From the NCBI GenBank assembly GCA_037962975.1, contig CM075670.1:150850501-150914500 (forward strand): 64,000 nucleotides of DNA, given 5' to 3'. Below are positions 34,501 to 44,591 of the stretch, piece after piece. Source of the DNA: Clitoria ternatea (lineage: Eukaryota > Streptophyta > Magnoliopsida > Fabales > Fabaceae). The translations under genes and the position numbers were made by a program. The notes under the pieces are model-generated. The model saw only the letters and a list, made by a program, of their open reading frames with translations, was not told where the DNA came from and ran no database searches. Position 1 is the first letter of the stretch; each line of letters begins with the position of its first letter.

Positions 34501-35983
34501 AGACAAAGCATCATGAATAGTTGAGTTATACCTTGTGCTGTGCAGTCCTCATAGTGCTGTCTCGGGAAAATTATCCTTCGGTTTCTGCAATCCACTAACA
34601 CCTCGTTGGCTGAAAGCCAGTCTACCCCGAGTACGATATCAAGATCCTTCAAGGGTATGTACACCAAGTCGAAAGTGAAACTCCGATCGCACAATTCGAA
34701 CGTCACTTCTTTGCACATTGACGAGGTTAGTACCTTAGGACCAGTCGGATTGGCTACTTCCAAAATCCGATCCATTTCCACGGTCGGTAATTTCAAACGT
34801 TTTACACAATCATCAGCTATGAAGGAGTGGGTAGCTCCAGAATCAAAAACTACACTAAGTGTGTATCTACCGAGTGAGCACTTACATTGTACTAAGTCAT
34901 TTGCTTGTGCGACTTCTTCTGCGTTGATGGCGTAGACTCTTCCAGTGGCTGGTTGGTCGGTGTCTCTCCTCCTGATATTTGGGGCAACCATCATATTCCC
35001 TCTAGCTCTGTTGTTTCCGCCCCATGAGTTTTGTCCATATTCCTATTACTCTTCACCTAGAACCCTCCTTGACGCACACCAGCATTTGTTTGACGGAGCT
35101 GGGGGCAGTCAGGGCGAATGTGTCCCCTATTCCCGCAGTGAAAACACTTAACATCGGTATCATTGCAACTCTGAGCAAAGTGGTCGCCACCACATTTAAA
35201 GCACTTACCGTACCTGGGTCGTCCACTCATCTGTCTCCCTCGGTCACCGCGACCCTGATATCTAGTGAAGGGTTCATTTCTTCCTACGTTCCCTGGCCTC
35301 TTGAAACGTGACTGCTGAGGCCTCAGATATTGGTTGGCTCTGCTGCTCTGGCCTGAGTGGGCCTTGTCATCTTCTTTAAATATCCTACATTTATTCACCA
35401 ATGCAGGGAAACTCCGTATCTCATGGTATCTGCAGGCCCTCTTAACATCTGATCTTAATCCATTCTCAAACTTAAGGCACTTCGAGCTCTCCATCCCAGG
35501 TTGTTGGAAGGGTGGGTAGAATAGGCACAACTCCTCGAATCTTGTCGCGTATTCTTCCGCAGTCATGGAGCCTTGCTTCAACTCCATAAACTCCAGCTCC
35601 TTCCGACTCCTCACTGTGTCGGGGAAGTATTTCTCTAAGAAGCATGTCTTAAAATCGTTCCATGTCAGCTGAGCTTCATCATCAGGGAATCGGCTTCTGG
35701 CTATCTTCCACCAGTTCTCCGCTTCATCTCGCAGCATATACACTGCACATTCCACCTTTTGGGCCTCGGTACAACGAAGACCCCCAAAATTCCTCTCCAG
35801 TTCCTGAGTCCATTTAAAAGCTGCCTCCGGGTTACGTCCTCCCTGAAACTCACTCGGCTTCCTCTTCAGGAAGCGGTCCAGCACGTGGCCATCCTCAGCT
35901 CGAGTCTGGCCCTACCTTTCAAACACGTCCGCAAAGCGTTGGAATGCTGTGGCTATAGCCTCCATGCTTTGGCGATGCGTCAT
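31512..35983 (-). pseudogene. gypsy gag-pol polyprotein, copy B (seven stops, one frameshift)
   Basis: Same protein as copy A. The gag ATG is at 35981-35983. Stops: 35912-35914, 35057-35059, 33420-33422, 33387-33389, 32967-32969, 32577-32579 and 32541-32543. All are TAG, TAA or TGA where the related copy has CAG, CAA or CGA, except the TGA at 32577, which copy A shares. One base is missing near 35037, which shifts the frame between the zinc knuckles and protease. The RT box FIDD is intact. In integrase the second catalytic Asp is Asn (codon 32421-32423, SNRDP for SDRDP). The C-terminal 333 residues (31512-32513) are open. It is non-functional. Confidence 0.95.
31517..31529 (-). promoter_or_regulatory. 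Polypurine tract, copy B
   Basis: AGTGGGGGAGAAC on the minus strand, identical to copy A. Confidence 0.85.
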
Positions 35984-36248
35984 TCCTTATCCTGAAATCG
36001 ACATTCGAGGATAAGTATACCGAGCCACTTACTACCAATCGGGTTTTCAGTCTAACATTCAATAGCTTAGCACATTATATCATTCTTCCAGGTTACAGAC
36101 ACAATCGGACCAGGAGGAAACAACCTCCTATCCTCAAGCCAATATCAATCAGGTTCAACTATCATCACAACAATTATGACCATTTAGTCAGAAAACACAC
36201 AACCGCTTACACTCGGTAAGCATACCTTGGCCTTGGACCTTTCGGTCT
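35984..36248 (-). other. Leader between PBS and gag, copy B
   Basis: Untranslated leader matching copy A. No independent feature. Confidence 0.6.
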
Positions 36249-36260
36249 GCTCTGATACCA
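36249..36260 (-). promoter_or_regulatory. Primer-binding site, copy B (initiator tRNA-Met)
   Basis: TGGTATCAGAGC on the minus strand, three bases from the right LTR. Confidence 0.95.
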
Positions 36261-36263
36261 AAA

Positions 36264-39012
36264 TGTAACACCCTAAATTTTTACAAATAGTAATCCCAAA
36301 ACAACGAGGAAATTTTATTTTTATATTTTTTTTATTTTTTTCTTCACAAAAGCAGCCACGAATTATTTAACACAGAAGGGAAGAAGAAGGCGAGGGAAGT
36401 AGAAGAGCATTCACACGCATATGACAAGCAACAGGGGAATTAGGACTGAGACCGGTCTATTCGGTTCGGTGTGACGCTCCAGCGTCTGGGCGGATTCCAG
36501 GACGGAAGGTGACTCACTCATCCGTTATCCAACACCGCCTGAATGATGCCACAACGGATGGAAACTCCTCAAGCAAACCTCACATCAGCGTCCACTCGCT
36601 CTCACAGGACAAACCTTTCCTCGAGGGAACTACTGGGCGCTTTAGCATAAGGGAACAGGTGAGGGAAGGAGAAGGGAGATGCACATGTGTAGTAGTTTAT
36701 GGAGGAAGGGGGCCTGAACTCACTCCGCCCAATTCAACTAGGTATGACAACGTCTGGGCGGACTCAACCACAACGCCCAAGTAGGGGGTCAACACCGTTG
36801 TCTGGGACGCATTAACGTAACAACGGAGGGGAAGAGTATTTGGGCGGTGTTCCACACTGACACCTACTCGCTTCAGCGCGAGTCCTTACGCTTGGGCGAA
36901 CCATTCTAGTCACTCGGAACTCCATAACTTAGCCTTCCAATTTTATCTGTACGGCGATACTTATACTCTACTCGGGAACTAAGGGTTATCCCACTCGGAT
37001 TCCAGAACTCCTTCTCGCTCGGACTATACATCTTTCACTCGGGTTACTGATGCCTTACACTTAAGATCCAATCCACTCTAAACCACCGTTCGAGCTTCTC
37101 TCTCAGAGGGGAATCACTCGAGGTTTTCACTCGGGAATACCAACTCTTCCTCACTCGGGATTTCATACTTACTTTTACTCGGAAATCCTCGGGCCTATAA
37201 TCATTCGGGGAATAGCGACTGACTCACTCGGTGTACTACCATTTAATCACTCGGATTATAATTACCCTACGCTCATAAGACATACTCATACAGTCCTCTT
37301 CACCGCTCAACATCACTTACAGTATAGAAAAAAAACACACAACACATACATATATAAACGAAAGCATTCATATAATTACAAGAACTTCATCATGACTTCT
37401 GTTATCCAAAGCTATCAAGTTTTAGCGTAAGGACTAAAACCAAAACATGAGCCAGCCAAGGCTTAACAAAACGTTATACACAGTATTTATACATATATAC
37501 ATATACACATGTAGATATATGTTCCAATAGCGCTCGGATTCATTGTCCTGCACTCGGCTCCTCCTTCATCCTTCCTTTCGAGAGATGTTCACTGAAAGTG
37601 TAGCCACTGCAGGGGTGAGCTTTTACATGTAAAATGACAATCAAGGACTCGGTATCAGTGTCAGTATGCACATTCACATCCATTCAATCATTTTCAAATT
37701 AATTAGGGTTAGGCACGGCAAAATGACATTTAAGACACACATGTAACACACACAGGTACTCCCCACACTTGGAAATCATTCATAACACTCCACACACGTT
37801 ATACGTACTACTCTAATCAACCTCATATCTACATGCATGCCTGCGGATCCGACTTGAGTGATGACTTTCAGTTACAGTTTTCCCCTCTCCTGGCCCCTCG
37901 TCCTTCAGCTCTTCCCGCGTGGTACCGACCTCCCATTGGCGTCTCGAGACTCTTCTCTAGCTCTTACGGCTACCACGAGCTCCTTCGGAATCTAGCCGAG
38001 GTCTGTAACTGGAAGTCATTCCCTCGGGGCTCTTGACCTTCCACGGGTCGCCCCACTCTTACACATGCAGCTAAATGCATTTACCAACAAGCGTCATCAC
38101 ACCACCGATACCTCCTTCGTAGCCATTAAGTAGGAACAGATTCAATGCAACCTTTATTCGCTTTATTATTTACACCAATATGTTCAACCATCAGCAATCA
38201 AGTAATAGCATCTAACTAATCAACTAACGAGCACACATTCATATTCTCACAGTGTTAGCAAGAATAGAACCATGCATATCATTCGTTATTATCAATACTA
38301 ACATACTACTTCACCACCATCTAGATTACAAGCATTTACTGTTTAACCACTATAAAACACACGGAATTTAGAATCTTCAATCATGCATAGGATCCAATCA
38401 TCACAACCACATGCACATACACTCAAGCAGTACATTCATCCGGTACCGTTCGTGGACCATGCATTTAACATGCAAGCGCCCCCTACCTACGAAAGGGACT
38501 TCAAGAAGCTTTTCTGCTCTTCGACGTTGAATCTGACGCCCTTCTACTGATTCGTTCTGCTTTTCTCCACTCCGTCGTACTCTGCACTTGGTTCGGAGTT
38601 GGGGTGTTGTTCTTCCTCTGCTTCAACGATCGTCCTTCACCTGCCGGGGCTCTGACCTTCTTCTCACACTGTCGTCGTGACGAACAGAAACAGGGAACGG
38701 AAAGAAGATGGAGACGAAGAAGAAAAAAAGAGAATGGAGTAGTGGGAGAAGTTTTTGCACCCACGGTGATACTGAATATGCACCTATATACGCATGCGAG
38801 GAGAAGGAGTGGGATGGGAAAGTGTGAGTCGCAGTCCACTCACACCTTCCGCCAATCACAGACAGCCACATCCCATCAATTAAGTCCAATTAACTTGTCA
38901 TTAACTCTCAGGCTATATTGATTATGATTAACAACTAATTCTTTACTTTAGTTTCAATTTTTCTTATTATTTAATTTTATTCGGTATCTAACTTCAAAAC
39001 TGGGATGTTACA
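36264..39012 (-). mobile_element. Right LTR of A/B composite (5' LTR of copy B)
   Basis: 2749 bp ending GATGTTACA at the right TSD. Same content as the other two LTRs. Confidence 0.9.
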
Positions 39013-39017
39013 CCGAT
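39013..39017. repeat. Target-site duplication of A/B composite, right copy (CCGAT)
   Basis: It differs from the left copy (CCAAT) by one G/A transition. The gag frame resumes here in phase with the left part. Confidence 0.75.
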
Positions 39018-39843
39018 CCCATTATTGACCCTCAACCAACCTATGGCATGTCTTATGCACCACAATACGCCTTCATGGGCTTAAACAACAACCTGCCGTA
39101 TGCAGTACCCTCAGAATACTCTCCCCCGTTCCATAACCAACATGAGGATCATGATTTACAAACAATGAACCCCAATATTTCACGATCCTCCCAGTCGCCT
39201 AGGGCACCTATCACAAGAATGTCTACATCGAGAGATAAGGGGAAAAGAAAAGAAGATGTTAATTCTACTTCCTATAACCAAAAAAGGGGCCAACCCAGAC
39301 TAATGACTCATACTTCTTTTTGACCTGCCAATTCCCTTACACCTTGCATGGCCGCCACCACCCCTGACCAGGACTCTGATCTTTTCCCATTCCAGCTCTA
39401 TTTCATCCATATATCCCTCAAACGCCTTCCCATTCTCATTTGCCTGCTATTAAACCCTCTCTTCCACTAGAGCAAACTCAGCCACCTAATCCAGACCAAA
39501 GCACAATAAAACCTACTGGTAGTCGAACACCGGTCCGGTTCGACCCTATCCCCATAACTTACACGGAACTTTTACCTCACCTTATCCATAATTCCCTTGC
39601 GGTACCCTGTCCATTGAAACCAATGGTTCCTCCTTACCTCAAAGGTTATAATCTTAACACCCGATGTGATTACCATGTTGGAGCCCCAGGGCACTCTACT
39701 GAGGACTGTTATGCCTTAAAATTCAAAGTGAGGGATCTGATTAAAGCCAAGTGGCTAGATTTCCAGGAAGGGAGTCCCAATATAATCATAAACCCCAGCT
39801 CTAATCATGAGAATTCTGGGATCAGTATGATAAGGAGGGATTG
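39013..39843 (+). pseudogene. Ogre-like gag, C-terminal part
   Basis: From 39013 the frame in phase with the N-terminal piece reads through PTYGMSYAPQYAFMG and a Ser/Pro-rich, basic segment (ISRSSQSPRAP, DKGKRKED) to a TGA at 39321. After shifts, 39440-39841 gives FDPIPITYTELLPHL, VPPYLKGYNLNTRCDYHVGA and PGHSTEDCYALKFKVRDLIK. This is the characteristic Ogre gag end with the C..H...GH..E.C knuckle-like block. The central capsid (retrotrans_gag) domain expected between coiled coil and this block is not present, so gag is internally deleted as well. Confidence 0.8.
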
Positions 39844-40429
39844 AAGGCATGGAGAGGATGCAAGTTCTGTGATTTGCACACCAAGTGAAGAAGTTCATGA
39901 CCAGGAGACCACCTAGCTCTTTACGACTTTAAACTTTTTTTTATGACTTTTCAACCCAAACGCTATGCCTAAGGCATTGGGATATCTTATGTAATAAGGG
40001 CAAAAGCATATTTTTATCATTTCAGGGTTTTCTCAATAAATGCATATCAAATTTCAAAATGTTTCCCTTTGCTTCCCTTATTTATTTTGACATTCCCTTT
40101 ATCCGTTGGTTCTCTTTTATCTTCCTCTTTCTCTTTGCCATCATACACTAAAAAATATTCATCCAAAAATGATCCTTCTGAGAACAATGAGATCACAATC
40201 CTATGTCATAACTCTGACCGCTTGTTTAATCATGCTAACGAAGAGGGTAGCAAAGACAAAAGTTCCTTGGCCGAATTAACCAGGATATTTCCAGTTTTAT
40301 CCCGAAGCCCTCAACAAGGTCAACACACGGAGTGAAAAGGATTCATAAACAACTAGAAAATCAATCGAGTAGCCTTAGAAGATGTTATAGTATGATGGCA
40401 GTGACATACAGTCTACATGAATAAAGATA
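39844..40429 (+). other. Non-coding remnant between gag and pol scrap
   Basis: A short frame 40069-40335 has no recognised homology. The large pol deletion must have its left breakpoint in this interval or just before it. No repeats are seen. Confidence 0.4.
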
Positions 40430-40560
40430 ATGCCAGACCTCTTAATGGCATATTTACCCTTCAAAGGAATGGATGACAAAGGCTTGCTAAGACCCATAAA
40501 TGTAAACATGGTCAAGAAATACTCTACCAAAAACCAAAAAAGGGAATCAAGGTTGGTGCC
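40430..40560 (+). pseudogene. Ogre-like pol, extreme C-terminus only
   Basis: In the 92-residue frame starting at 40430, residues 14-33 include MDDKGLLRPINVNMVKKYS. This fits the closing phrase of Ogre/Tat integrase (MDG.....P.N.DAVKKYY). Nothing of protease, RT, RNase H or the integrase core is found before it, so a deletion joins gag and the end of pol. The residues after the phrase are downstream translation without homology. Confidence 0.6.
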
Positions 40561-42385
40561 CTACGCATATACTAATTGGGGTGAGCTGATTCATAGATCA
40601 AACTATCACTTTTCCACATGGGGGCGTAAATGTTATCAAGCTAAGAACGCGACAAAAATAATGTTTTATCTGTGTCGCGATCAACACTCCAACCTTAAGG
40701 GAGTATAACTATTCCCATATCAGTGTAACTAAGGGAGTGGTCTACTGTGATACCATTAATATCATAGTTCTTTGCCACATTGCCTAAGAGTAAATAAAAC
40801 AGCTAGACCACAACGAAGGTACCAAGGGGGTCATTCAAAAAAAAAACAAAAAAAAACAAACAAGCAAAAAATGAAGAAGAAGAAAACAATAACAAAAAAG
40901 AGATGAAAGAATAAACGAAAAGATAAAGACACAAGCCCCCTCATTGGTGCCGAAAAAGGGCTCGCCCCTGTTTCCTTGGATACATGGTGTTGGAGAAAAC
41001 TTTCCTATTTGAAATAACATCTATTCCCCTACAGGATGAGACTAAATCAAGAAAATCAAATAAGCTCATTGTCAATCAGCTTAAACCTTTGTTGTAAAGG
41101 ACGCAACCTTGAAAAAAAAAAGAGGGCGAAACACGTCACAAGAAGGTAGAAGATCGCTAGGCTGAAAACCTGAAAAGGCAGCCTAGGCAAAAGTTAGAGC
41201 AACCTGGTAAGTTAAAAACCTGAAACGGCAGCCTAGGCAAAAGTTAGAGCAACCTGGTAAGTTAAAAACCTGAATAGGCAGCTCAGGCAATAAATTGGGA
41301 TCAAGATTGTTGCAGAATAATTTAAAGATTCTTATATAAATGGTCTGATTCCAAGTTAAGGCATAAGGACCATAGTCCGACTACTTTTTTTCAGAGGCAT
41401 GTTCAAATGGTGAATTCAAAGTCATGATGAGGGATTGAGATACACCTTGTTCTCAGCAGTTCACTGGAGGATTTGTGAAATCATTCCTATTCTACCCAAT
41501 TATCAATATTTCCTATGCAACTCCACTTGCTTCTTTGGCCCCCCTTTTCCCATCCCTCGTTCAACTTGTAAATACAATCTCACCTCTTTTGATACGTGTT
41601 CATATTATGATTTTCTCCTAATTTGATAAGACATATGTTTTTTTCCTTAATATACAAAATGAGAAGATAATGAAAGTTTTAAGTCGTGAGGGCAAGATGT
41701 TCCTGTTACTTGATCTCGCCTCAAGCGATCATTATGAAGACTGGGCCTGACACGTTTACAAAGCTGGGGTTGCTTCATCTGCTCTGTTTCAGTCATGGGT
41801 CACTTCGAATCCCTAAGAATTGTGGCTTTGCAGGAGGTCTCTTTAAGTTCTAATTTGTTTTACACCACTAACCTTTCTTGCAGGACGTCATGACAAGTAG
41901 ATGTGTCAAGTCTCAACCGCCAAGACTAGCACTTTCCAAGGTTTATCCATTAGTCTCTAAGGCTTACTCTCATGTTCGCCCATTGAAACCAGCTCTCCTC
42001 GGGTTTCTTTCTCATAACCCACCGAAATCATTGGACAAAACACCTTTCTGTGGCCGAACACGATGCCTTTCTAAGTTTTCATTGTGCTTTGAGGTTTCCA
42101 TCAATGCCTCATAGTCGGAGCCGGCATCTTCTCAAGGTTTCTGTCTCGTTCATGAGGCATGTTAGGGGTCATATTTCCAAAAATCAACCTGGTATATCCC
42201 AACAGTCAAGGGTATCTCATTCCCTGGCGACGATGTTAAGCACAGGTTAATTTGAACGAGATGTCCTGTTAACCCCCAAATCTTTCAAACCTGGGATTTT
42301 ACCTCCAAGTCTATCATTCCTCTTCAAACTAGAGCATCACTTCCCGGCCTTCTGTCGGCCAAGGGGCAACGCCTTGAATTTCAAG
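40561..42385 (+). other. Ogre-like 3' non-coding region with short repeats
   Basis: A-rich stretches (40835-40920, 41110-41125). Three 50 bp tandem units with GGCAGCCTAGGCAAAAG lie at 41165-41298. At 42247-42272 there is a copy of the LTR phrase TTAATTTG(A/G)ACGAGA(T/C)GTCC. The frames 41878-42114 and 42050-42250 are unrecognised and overlap, so I do not call them genes. Confidence 0.5.
41165..41298 (+). repeat. 50 bp tandem repeat, three units
   Basis: AACCTGAAAAGGCAGCC recurs at steps of exactly 50 bases (41168, 41218, 41268). The third unit is truncated. Confidence 0.85.
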
Positions 42386-42389
42386 AAGG

Positions 42390-43400
42390 AGGGGTTCAAA
42401 CTGGGGCATCACCCCAGATCCTTCTCTCATCCAAGGAGTGGTACCCCTCAATCTTCTAGTCTTTCCAATAACTGGGGCATCACCCCAGATCCTTCTCTCA
42501 GCCAAGAAGCGGTACCCCTCAATCTTCCAATCTTTCCAATAACTGGGGCATCACCCCAGATCCTTCTCTCAGCCAAGGAGCGGTATCACTAAATCTTCCA
42601 ATTTTTCTAACAAATGGGGCATCATCCTAGATCCTTCTCTCAGCCAAGAAGTGGTATCACTAAATCTTCCAATCTTTCCAATAACTGGGGCATCACCCCA
42701 GATCCTTCTCCCAGCCTAGGGCCCCTAAATCTTCCAATCTTTCCAATAACTGGGGCATCACCCCAAATGCTTCCCTCAGCCAAGGGGCGGTACCCCTAAA
42801 TCTTTCAATCTTTCTAAAAAACTGGGGCATCACCCCAAATCCATTCCCAATCAAGGGGCGGTGCCCTAAATCACCAAATCCTTCCCTAGTGAATTACACT
42901 TCCCAAGCAACTCAAACTGGGGCACTCCCACCCATATTCCTCTCTTTCGGTAAGCCCGCCATACATCCCTGATGGACCCTAGATCTCTCTCCTAACCAAG
43001 AGTCAATACCCCAAATTTTTGAAACAGCTTGAACTGGGACATCTCCCTAGATTTCTCTTCCAATCAGGGGACAGTACCCTGAATTTCAAGATAGCTCAAA
43101 CTAGGGCATCTCCTCAGATTTCTCTTCCAGTCTAGGGACAGTATCCCAAATTCAGTCATGTAACACTGGGGCATCACCCCAGATCTGCTATCTCGATCAA
43201 GGGGTAGTACCTCAAGGTTCTTTCAATCATATTCTAACTAGAGCATCTCCCCAGATTCCTTTTTCAGTCAAGGGGTAGTTCACCAACCTTCAATTATCTC
43301 AAACTGGGGCATCACCCCAAGTCTCTCCTCTTCTAATCAACGGGCAGCTCCCCAAAATCCTTTCAGTCTTTCCAGACTAGGGCACTTCCCAAATCCTTCC
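42390..43400 (+). repeat. 71-74 bp tandem repeat array (CTGGGGCATCACCCC)
   Basis: Units begin AACTGGGGCATCACCCCAGA and end with CCAATCTTTCCAAT. Starts near 42398, 42470, 42542, 42614, 42684, 42749 and 42823 are regular. Further right the units become divergent and of uneven length, but still carry GGGGCATC(A/T)CCCCA, which is itself a small inverted repeat. Confidence 0.85.
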
Positions 43401-43585
43401 CTAGTGGAACCATAATCGCTGAAGTTGGCACTTCCCAAATTCTTCCCCAGTGGAACCATAATCGCCAAAGCTGGCATTTCCCAAGTTCTCTTCTCTAGTG
43501 GAACCAGCCGCCAAAAGCTGGCACTTTAAGAAGATTCTTCCCCAATCGCCAAAGCTGGCATCTTTTAGGGTTTTCTTCCCCGATT

Positions 43586-44160
43586 GCCAAAAATGGCACC
43601 CTTTATTTTCCTGTCGCTGAACAAATGGAACCTTTACCTTCTTGTCACCAAACAAATGGCACCCTTTATCTTCCTTCGTTGAACAAATGGCACCCTTTAT
43701 CTTCCTGTCGCCGAACAAATGGCACCCTTTATCTTCCTGTCGCCAAACAAATGGCACCCTTTACCTTCCTGTCGCCGAACAAATGGCACCCTTTATCTTC
43801 CTGTCGCTGAACAAATGGCACCCTTTATCTTCCTATCACCGAACAAATGGCACCTTTACCTTCCTATCGTCGAACAAATGGCACCTTTACCTTCCTGTCG
43901 CCGAACAAATGGCACCCTTTATCTTCCTGTCGCTAAAACAAATGGCACCCTTTATCTTCCTGTCGCCGAACAAATGGCACCCTTTATCTTCCTGTCGCCG
44001 AACAAATGGCACCTTTACCTTTACTGTCGCCGAACAAATGGCACCCTTCGCCGAACAAATGGCACCCTTTACCTTTCAGTCAACCGGGAGGCAACACCCT
44101 CACCCTTTACCTTTACTGTCGCCGAACAAATGGCACCCTTTATCTTCCGGTCGCCGAACG
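43586..44160 (+). repeat. 32 bp tandem repeat array (CAAATGGCACCCTTTATC)
   Basis: About 16-17 units of CAAATGGCACCCTTTATCTT followed by CCTGTCGCCGAA, with one-base length variants and one irregular stretch near 44045-44110. Because 32 is not a multiple of 3, all frames cycle, producing spurious frames of 180 residues on the plus strand. It lies just before the 3' LTR. Confidence 0.9.
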
Positions 44161-44591
44161 AGGCACCTTTCATCTCCGATCGATTGAGAATTGACACCCA
44201 ATACTCTCACCTCCCATTGACTAAAAGACAATCCTTCCACTTCATGTCATTCAAAGGATAATTCCTAGTTAACCACTTCCTGTTAAAAACTGGAGCACCG
44301 CCCCACTTCTTTCTCCTGATTTAGTCTAAAAAAAACCAAAAATAAAACAAAACAAAACAAAAAAAGAAAAGAAAAGAGAAAATAGAAAAAAAAAGAGAAA
44401 GCAAGAATTTCAAGTGCCAAATCATAGGTTTCCATGCCTTGCTTCATTTTTCAATGGAACGATACTGACCCTCTTGGTTATTGGAGTCTGCATGACTTTG
44501 ACAATGGTGTTCATGTTTTACTCCCTTTCCATTTCAAAAGCAAGAAGAAACTTCATGCTTTTCTCATGGAAAAGAAGTAAAGAGGGGCATC
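44161..44591 (+). other. Ogre-like 3' end with A-rich block and purine tract
   Basis: A-rich block 44331-44400, then GAAAAGAAGTAAAGAGGGGC at 44570-44589, the likely PPT, three bases before the LTR. The duplicate is at 15291-15754. Confidence 0.6.

Larger units (their letters stand above)
21274..39012 (-). mobile_element. Three-LTR composite gypsy element (copies A and B), minus strand
   Basis: Order on the plus strand: LTR, internal A, LTR, internal B, LTR, all in the same orientation (minus). LTRs of 2.74-2.75 kb begin TGTAACATCCC and end GGGTGTTACA on the coding strand. Each internal part has an iMet PBS, one gag-pol frame and a PPT. A single target duplication flanks the whole, so it behaves as one insertion with an extra unit. 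The protein organisation (zinc-knuckle gag, RT-RNase H-integrase, weak chromodomain-like tail) suggests a chromovirus, probably Tekay/Del-like. Confidence 0.9.

Noticed and set aside
43586..44160. Array could be taken for CRISPR-like repeats
   Set aside because: Units are contiguous without unique spacers, and the DNA is plant retroelement sequence.
43642..44261. Overlapping 180-residue plus-strand frames rich in TNGTLYLPVAEQMAPF repeats
   Set aside because: They are translations of the 32 bp tandem array; the period is not a multiple of three, so every frame cycles through the same peptides. No start context or family match.
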